From contig JBFWIW010000101.1 in NCBI GenBank assembly GCA_050253535.1, positions 1-5,885 on the forward strand: a stretch of 5,885 nt of DNA, written 5' to 3'. The position numbers were made by a program, and so were the translations under genes. This DNA is from JBFWIW01 sp050253535. GTDB taxonomy: Bacteria; Bacillota; Clostridia; Oscillospirales; Oscillospiraceae. Each line of letters opens with the position of its first letter. Position 1 is the first letter of the stretch. The notes below the pieces were generated by a model. The model did not search any database and was not told where the DNA came from. It saw only the letters and a list, made by a program, of their open reading frames with translations. Below are positions 4,424 through 5,885 of this stretch, piece after piece.

Positions 4424-4879
4424 TTATATCTTTACCTTCATAACAAATTTTTTGACTGTGGAGCTTTTTTCGGACAGTATCTGCGGGCGGTGAGCGTCCT
4501 CGGGGTAGAGAATGAGGAAGTCGCCGTCATTGAGTACATAGTCCGTGCCGCGGACGGTATCCTTATATTTGGAAAAGTCTTTTTCCTCGTAGTGGTCTTC
4601 ATCGATTTCCAGGGCGCTTTCTGGGGCTACGGTGATTATCTCGGTGCCGGAAAAAACAAACTGGATGTCGATATACTGTTTGTGCGCCTCGAAAAAGCCC
4701 TTGTCCCAGGGCTTCGTCTCATAAATCTGGACATTCGCATAGACCTCGTCTCCGTCAATTCTATGTATGCCGGGGGTAACGGCGGACAGGTCAGTTTCAA
4801 GCAGATATTTCGCGGCGGTCTTAATGTTTGGGGAGAGATCGAAATACTTGGACAGATTTTTTGCATTGTCAAGGATCAT
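4424..4879 (-). CDS. YhcH/YjgK/YiaL family protein (DUF386)
   Basis: A 151-residue protein with the cupin-like fold of the YhcH/YjgK/YiaL family, which also contains the EbgC beta-galactosidase subunit. Family landmarks are YANVQIYETK (47-56), the E64-A-H66-KQYIDIQFVFSG strand, and PEDAHRP with His130 before a C-terminal VKKFVMKV strand. Glu64, His66 and His130 are probable metal ligands. Length matches the family. Members occur with sialic acid and other sugar catabolism genes and may act as sugar anomerases or isomerases; no such neighbour is seen here, so the substrate stays open. The start is set by GGAGG (4891-4887), seven bases before ATG. It follows the VOC gene by 18 bases and is surely cotranscribed with it. 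Confidence 0.93.
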   Translation of the reverse strand: MILDNAKNLSKYFDLSPNIKTAAKYLLETDLSAVTPGIHRIDGDEVYANVQIYETKPWDKGFFEAHKQYIDIQFVFSGTEIITVAPESALEIDEDHYEEKDFSKYKDTVRGTDYVLNDGDFLILYPEDAHRPQILSEKSSTVKKFVMKVKI

Positions 4880-4897
4880 AATAATACCTCCAAACCT

Positions 4898-5284
4898 TTA
4901 TTTTGTGAAGTCAAACAGTTCCAACCGCTCACCGGCGGGGCCTATAAAAAATATGTTCTTGCAGCCGCAGGGAAAAACATCCATATAACTTATTTCCTTG
5001 GTCTCAAAGTCCACACCTTTTGCACGAAGCTCGTTTACGAGAGCCTCTATCCCCTGCACCTCGAGGGCTATGTGATCAACCGCTCCGGCCGCGCTTATCG
5101 CTCCGCGGCTCACAAATTCGATGACTAAGCCGCCATTCTCAACGAACGCAAGCTGCAAATGGCCCAGGTCTTTTTCGTGGTAATAGCGGAAGCCGAGATT
5201 ATCAACGTAAAATTTGGCGCACCTTTTAGGGTCGTCGGTCATGATGCCTATGTGTGCAAGACCTCTGAAAAAATATTTTTCCAA
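4898..5284 (-). CDS. VOC-superfamily protein (glyoxalase/bleomycin-resistance fold)
   Basis: A 128-residue cytoplasmic protein of two beta-alpha-beta-beta-beta modules. The metal-ligand pattern of glyoxalase-type VOC enzymes is present: His11 (AHIGI), Glu56 (VIEFV), His71 (DHIAL) and Glu122 (ERLELF). The spacing and length suit a one-domain VOC protein acting as a dimer. A lyase, epimerase or dioxygenase-like reaction on a small molecule is likely; specificity cannot be assigned, and resistance is not implied by the fold name. The start codon is TTG (5284-5282), supported by AGGGGG (5297-5292) seven bases upstream and by the lack of another in-frame start before residue 15. First gene of a two-gene unit with the YhcH-family protein. 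Confidence 0.9.
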   Translation of the reverse strand: MEKYFFRGLAHIGIMTDDPKRCAKFYVDNLGFRYYHEKDLGHLQLAFVENGGLVIEFVSRGAISAAGAVDHIALEVQGIEALVNELRAKGVDFETKEISYMDVFPCGCKNIFFIGPAGERLELFDFTK

Positions 5285-5313
5285 AATTATTCCCCCTGTT
5301 TTTTGTAATCCGG

Positions 5314-5357
5314 CCGCATAGCGGCGGCTTTTTATGCGGAATATAGCAATTATATCA
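5314..5357 (-). promoter_or_regulatory. promoter and leader hairpin of the VOC-YhcH unit
   Basis: On the minus strand TG-A-TATAAT (5357-5349) is a perfect extended -10. The hexamer at -35 distance (TAGCGT, 5377-5372) is poor, as is often tolerated with an extended -10. The predicted leader carries a 7-bp stem, CCGCATA 5339-5333 with TATGCGG 5320-5314, around a 12-base loop, ending about 18 bases before the ribosome binding site. The hairpin has no T-tract; a regulatory role is unproven. Confidence 0.55.
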
Positions 5358-5382
5358 CGTGCGATGTATTTACGCTATTCCT

Positions 5383-5424
5383 AAAAAAATAAAGGTGGCC
5401 GCAGTCGGAAGACTACGGTCACCT
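5383..5424 (-). terminator. intrinsic terminator of the right-edge gene
   Basis: Bases 5393-5406 pair with 5411-5424 (AGGTG with CACCT, CCG with CGG, AGTC with GACT), with one wobble and one C-A mismatch, and a GGAA loop as read on the plus strand. On the minus strand the stem is followed directly by TTTATTTTTTT, a textbook U-tract. It lies 10 bases past the stop codon of the minus-strand gene that starts outside the window, and it insulates the VOC-YhcH unit from it. Confidence 0.92.
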
Positions 5425-5433
5425 GCACTTAAT

Positions 5434-5885
5434 TCAATAACCATATGGGTTGTCACACCGTTTAAGCATTTTTTCAGCCCAGGGTACGGCGCTTTCGGAC
5501 AATGCGCTGCAGGATATAAGTTCATCAAGTTTATCCTTTACGTTCTCGAGATTTTCTTCAGTTACCGCCGCACCATAAGCAGTCAGCATTACAACTTTAT
5601 CACTGTTTTTTTCACCGCCCGGCTCAAAGCCAAGACATTCGACAAAGGTATCCGGATATTTCAGAAAAGCATTGCATAACAACGTGGAGTACATATCAGC
5701 ATATATCCCGTCGAGGTTTGTCTGCGGCACCAGCTGCATTCCCGTTATTTCTTCGGCGGTCAGCTTATCCTGCGAGTCGATCCAGTTAAAGAGTTCTTCA
5801 ATCGTCTCGGCCTCCTGATTTTCACCACCCAGCTTTCCGTATTCGATCCAGTCTATATTGCGGAGCCCCGAAAAGATGATTTCCC
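5434..5885 (-). CDS. C-terminal part of an unrecognised protein, running off the right edge
   Basis: The minus frame is open from the window edge to TGA at 5436-5434, giving the last 149 residues. It has no plausible start inside the window: the ATG at 5739 lies in mid-frame with no ribosome binding site, and the frame before it (containing RNIDWIEYGKLGG and ETIEELFNWIDSQDKLTAEE) reads as normal protein. The visible part is acidic and mostly helical with no membrane segment: an ELF-WID helix, a middle stretch with YADMYSTLLCNAFLKYPD, a MLTAYGAAVTEENLENVKDK segment and a final AEKMLKRCDNPYGY. Three cysteines (in LLCNAF, VECLGF and ISCSAL) plus one near the end could form pairs if it were secreted. 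I do not recognise the family. A strong terminator follows, so it is the last gene of its unit. Confidence 0.8.
   Translation of the reverse strand, partial: EIIFSGLRNIDWIEYGKLGGENQEAETIEELFNWIDSQDKLTAEEITGMQLVPQTNLDGIYADMYSTLLCNAFLKYPDTFVECLGFEPGGEKNSDKVVMLTAYGAAVTEENLENVKDKLDELISCSALSESAVPWAEKMLKRCDNPYGY

Noticed and set aside
4490..5128. Plus-strand open frame of 212 codons over the YhcH and VOC genes
   Set aside because: It is antisense to two clear family members with ribosome binding sites and has no supporting start signal.

Overview
The window looks like a scaffold from a low-to-mid GC Firmicute of the class Clostridia, probably a gut Oscillospirales-type organism. This rests on the protein families, the strong purine-rich ribosome binding sites, a TTG start, the T-tailed terminators and an ABC-F gene behind a transcription attenuator. 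It is inference, because no ribosomal marker is present. Two runs of exactly 100 N (1317-1416 and 2605-2704) are assembly gaps. The first interrupts the ABC-F gene and the second hides most of a minus-strand gene.

Left part (1-1679, plus strand): a tRNA-Arg(ACG) with its own terminator is followed by about 300 bases of gene-free, repeat-like DNA. Next comes a promoter, a structured leader of about 210 nt and an ABC-F ATPase of the antibiotic-resistance/ribosome-protection type. The leader is the most informative element in the window. A three-codon reading frame (Met-Arg-Lys-stop) ends on the first of four segments (534-546, 598-611, 664-676, 683-693). These segments can pair 1:2, 2:3 or 3:4, with 3:4 being an intrinsic terminator just before the ABC-F ribosome binding site. 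This is the layout expected for ribosome-stalling attenuation.

Middle (1680-3035): a non-heme ferritin of the FtnA type has a complete ferroxidase centre and its own promoter. It is followed by a hairpin-rich spacer, the last 24 codons of an unknown minus-strand gene cut by the second gap, and a 55-residue minus-strand protein with a glycine-zipper membrane segment (YtxH-like).

Right part (3000-5885): a sigma-A-type promoter drives a two-gene unit made of a PAP2-family membrane phosphatase and an alpha/beta hydrolase that overlap by 11 bp. A bidirectional terminator separates this unit from a convergent minus-strand pair, a VOC/glyoxalase-fold protein followed by a YhcH/YjgK/YiaL-family sugar-metabolism protein. 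Upstream of that pair, after a strong terminator, lies the C-terminal 149 residues of an unrecognised minus-strand protein that runs off the right edge.

Apart from the attenuator and the repeat-like spacer, the genes are ordinary housekeeping or accessory functions: ribosome protection, iron storage, lipid phosphate turnover and small-molecule metabolism. I see no CRISPR array, phage or transposase gene.
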